This document shows positions 4,358 through 5,292 of a stretch of 5,292 nucleotides of DNA, one piece after another. The notes under the pieces are model-generated. The model made no database searches and was not told the origin of the DNA. It worked only from the letters and a program-made list of their open reading frames with translations. The position numbers and the translations under genes were made by a program. Every line of letters starts with the position of its first letter. Position 1 is the first letter of the stretch. This stretch comes from Thermoprotei archaeon (GTDB taxonomy: Archaea > Thermoproteota > Thermoprotei_A > Sulfolobales > Ignisphaeraceae): the NCBI GenBank assembly GCA_003661775.1, contig QMWT01000071.1, positions 1 to 5,292 of the forward strand, written 5' to 3'.

Positions 4358-5231
4358 GAATGGCAGCTTCCTCAACTTTATCACCTGCTCTCTCATACAC
4401 AATATGTATTCCTTGGAGGCTTATAGGGTCAATATACACTGGCGCGCCTACGTCCATACTAAGTATGTCTGCTATCTCCACAGCGCTTCTCTTCTCCACG
4501 AGGAGAACCAACAGCCTCTTTTTGATAAAGTAGCCAAGAACATCTCCGCGACTGAGGTACATACTTAAAGCCTTTAGCAGCATCTCTTCATATTCTCTAC
4601 TCAAGAATCCCACCTCCCTGCTGAATCTATGCGCGCATTCCAGGAACTTTTCGAAAGAGGGATTTCTGATAAATGCGCTGTATGCTCTTTTACCCGCTTC
4701 AACTATCCGATCGCGGAACTGTCTAAGCATGAAAGCGGTGTCCATCTGTCCTAGGGGTAACGTTATCACAGCCGCATCCTCTCTAGGCACTATGAAATCA
4801 GCAACACCTACGCAAGGAGCGCCGGGCTCAATTCTATAGACCACACCAACACCAACACTCTCAGCTAGTACGTCACCAAGCCCCGTTCCTAGTTCAACTT
4901 CAGCTCTGTGCACCTCTCGGCAAATAGTGCAGAAGCTCAGACCTCTAGGAAGACCCACGGATAAAGCCGCGGCAAGAGCTCTAGCCGCACTAGCACCATA
5001 GCCAACCCTAACAGGTCTAGGCTCATCTAAACATACGTATACACCATCTTCAAGATTCAACAGCTCGAAGGCTCTGGAGATCACTTTGTCGTTAAGCTTC
5101 CTAGCGCAAGGATAAGCCTCCACATAGGTTCCAAGCACCACCCCAGCGCCGAGAGACCCCGTGGCGTAAACATCGTCTTTCAATATAGGTAGCCAAAACC
5201 CAGTTATGTGGTAAGGAACCCTGACCTTCAC
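4326..5231 (-). CDS. Pantoate kinase (GHMP superfamily), archaeal coenzyme A biosynthesis
   Basis: Pantoate kinase phosphorylates pantoate with ATP to 4-phosphopantoate, which phosphopantothenate synthetase then joins to beta-alanine. This pair replaces bacterial PanC and PanK in most archaea. The 301-residue protein shows the family pattern: VPYHITGFW near the N-terminus, TGSLGAGVVLG (24-34), the GHMP nucleotide-binding block VRVGYGASAARALAAAL (75-91), and VHRAEVELGTGLGDVLAE (107-124), which contains the archaeal GTGLGD signature. The C-terminal half (about 150-280) fits the GHMP substrate domain and ends near PVYIDPISLQGIHIV. The length is normal for the family. The start lies at adjacent TTG (5234) and GTG (5231) codons. 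GTG is preferred because the strong AGGAGGT ribosome site then has 6 nt spacing instead of 3. It sits between an upstream gene ending 12 nt before the GTG and a downstream unknown gene overlapping its 3' end. Cytosolic. Confidence 0.88.
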   Translation of the reverse strand: MKVRVPYHITGFWLPILKDDVYATGSLGAGVVLGTYVEAYPCARKLNDKVISRAFELLNLEDGVYVCLDEPRPVRVGYGASAARALAAALSVGLPRGLSFCTICREVHRAEVELGTGLGDVLAESVGVGVVYRIEPGAPCVGVADFIVPREDAAVITLPLGQMDTAFMLRQFRDRIVEAGKRAYSAFIRNPSFEKFLECAHRFSREVGFLSREYEEMLLKALSMYLSRGDVLGYFIKKRLLVLLVEKRSAVEIADILSMDVGAPVYIDPISLQGIHIVYERAGDKVEEAAIHGQREGSKQL

Positions 5232-5243
5232 CAAGGTACCTCC

Positions 5244-5292
5244 TCACAAGTTTTTCACTATGTCCAGAATCATATGGGCGAGGAATTCTTTC
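5244..5292 (-). CDS. C-terminal end of an unknown gene upstream of pantoate kinase (partial)
   Basis: On the leftward strand the frame ending at TGA 5246-5244 is open to the right edge and encodes KEFLAHMILDIVKNL, an amphipathic helix typical of a protein C-terminus. The stop codon merges with the pantoate kinase ribosome site (TGAGGAGGT), the close spacing expected within an operon. One other frame is also open here, but it continues into the kinase gene and is likely a shadow. Fifteen residues are too few to name the product. Confidence 0.45.
   Translation of the reverse strand, partial: KEFLAHMILDIVKNL

Noticed and set aside
3989..4402. Phosphopantothenate synthetase as the partner of pantoate kinase
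   Set aside because: The product is too short (about 122 aa against roughly 250-260 aa) and shows none of the family's motifs.
4332..4568. Rightward 78-codon frame inside pantoate kinase
   Set aside because: It is antisense to a confidently identified gene, with no supporting start signals.
1..5292. CRISPR array, tRNA or rRNA gene, insertion sequence
   Set aside because: No regularly spaced repeats, no cloverleaf or conserved tRNA T-arm sequence, no transposase, and no long terminal inverted repeats were seen by eye on either strand.

Overview
The window looks like chromosomal DNA of a hyperthermophilic archaeon, most likely a crenarchaeote. Three things point there. A pantoate kinase (GHMP superfamily) stands for the archaeal coenzyme A pathway. 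A helix-turn-helix plus phosphoribosyltransferase protein of the GfcR / COG0856 type is present. Promoters carry archaeal TATA boxes (TTTATAAA, TTTTAAG), ribosome sites match GAGGTGA / GGAGGT, and TTG and GTG starts are common. Genes are packed tightly. I see no tRNA, rRNA, CRISPR array, insertion sequence or transposase. The exact species cannot be fixed from this sequence.

Left part (1-1581): a rightward ORF, open at the left edge, encodes a cysteine-rich protein with a possible THUMP-like segment. It meets a short leftward ORF (816-992, 58 aa, TTG start) tail to tail, with a 7-bp stem-loop between them. Further right, also leftward, is a 164-aa winged-helix protein with a basic middle and an acidic tail. 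It has a clear TATA box and Shine-Dalgarno site, and a small palindrome where its transcript should begin.

Middle (1582-4014): a 175-bp divergent intergenic region leads to a rightward 95-aa small alpha/beta protein. A promoter-bearing gap follows, then a compact three-gene unit: the GfcR-like regulator, a calcineurin-like metallophosphoesterase homologue that has lost nearly all its metal-binding residues, and an unrecognised 210-aa alpha/beta protein. The first pair overlaps as ATGA. The second pair overlaps by 56 nt, with a strong ribosome site inside the upstream gene. This unit is the most unusual part of the window. A phosphoribosyl-ligand sensor is translationally coupled to a probably inactive phosphoesterase and an unknown protein, which suggests (inference) a regulatory rather than an enzymatic module.

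Right part (3989-5292): a leftward operon holds the last codons of an unknown gene, pantoate kinase, and a 122-aa unknown protein whose start lies inside the kinase gene. Its 3' end overlaps the 3' end of the middle operon by 26 bp on the opposite strand. Pantoate kinase phosphorylates pantoate. The next archaeal enzyme, phosphopantothenate synthetase, is not in the window.
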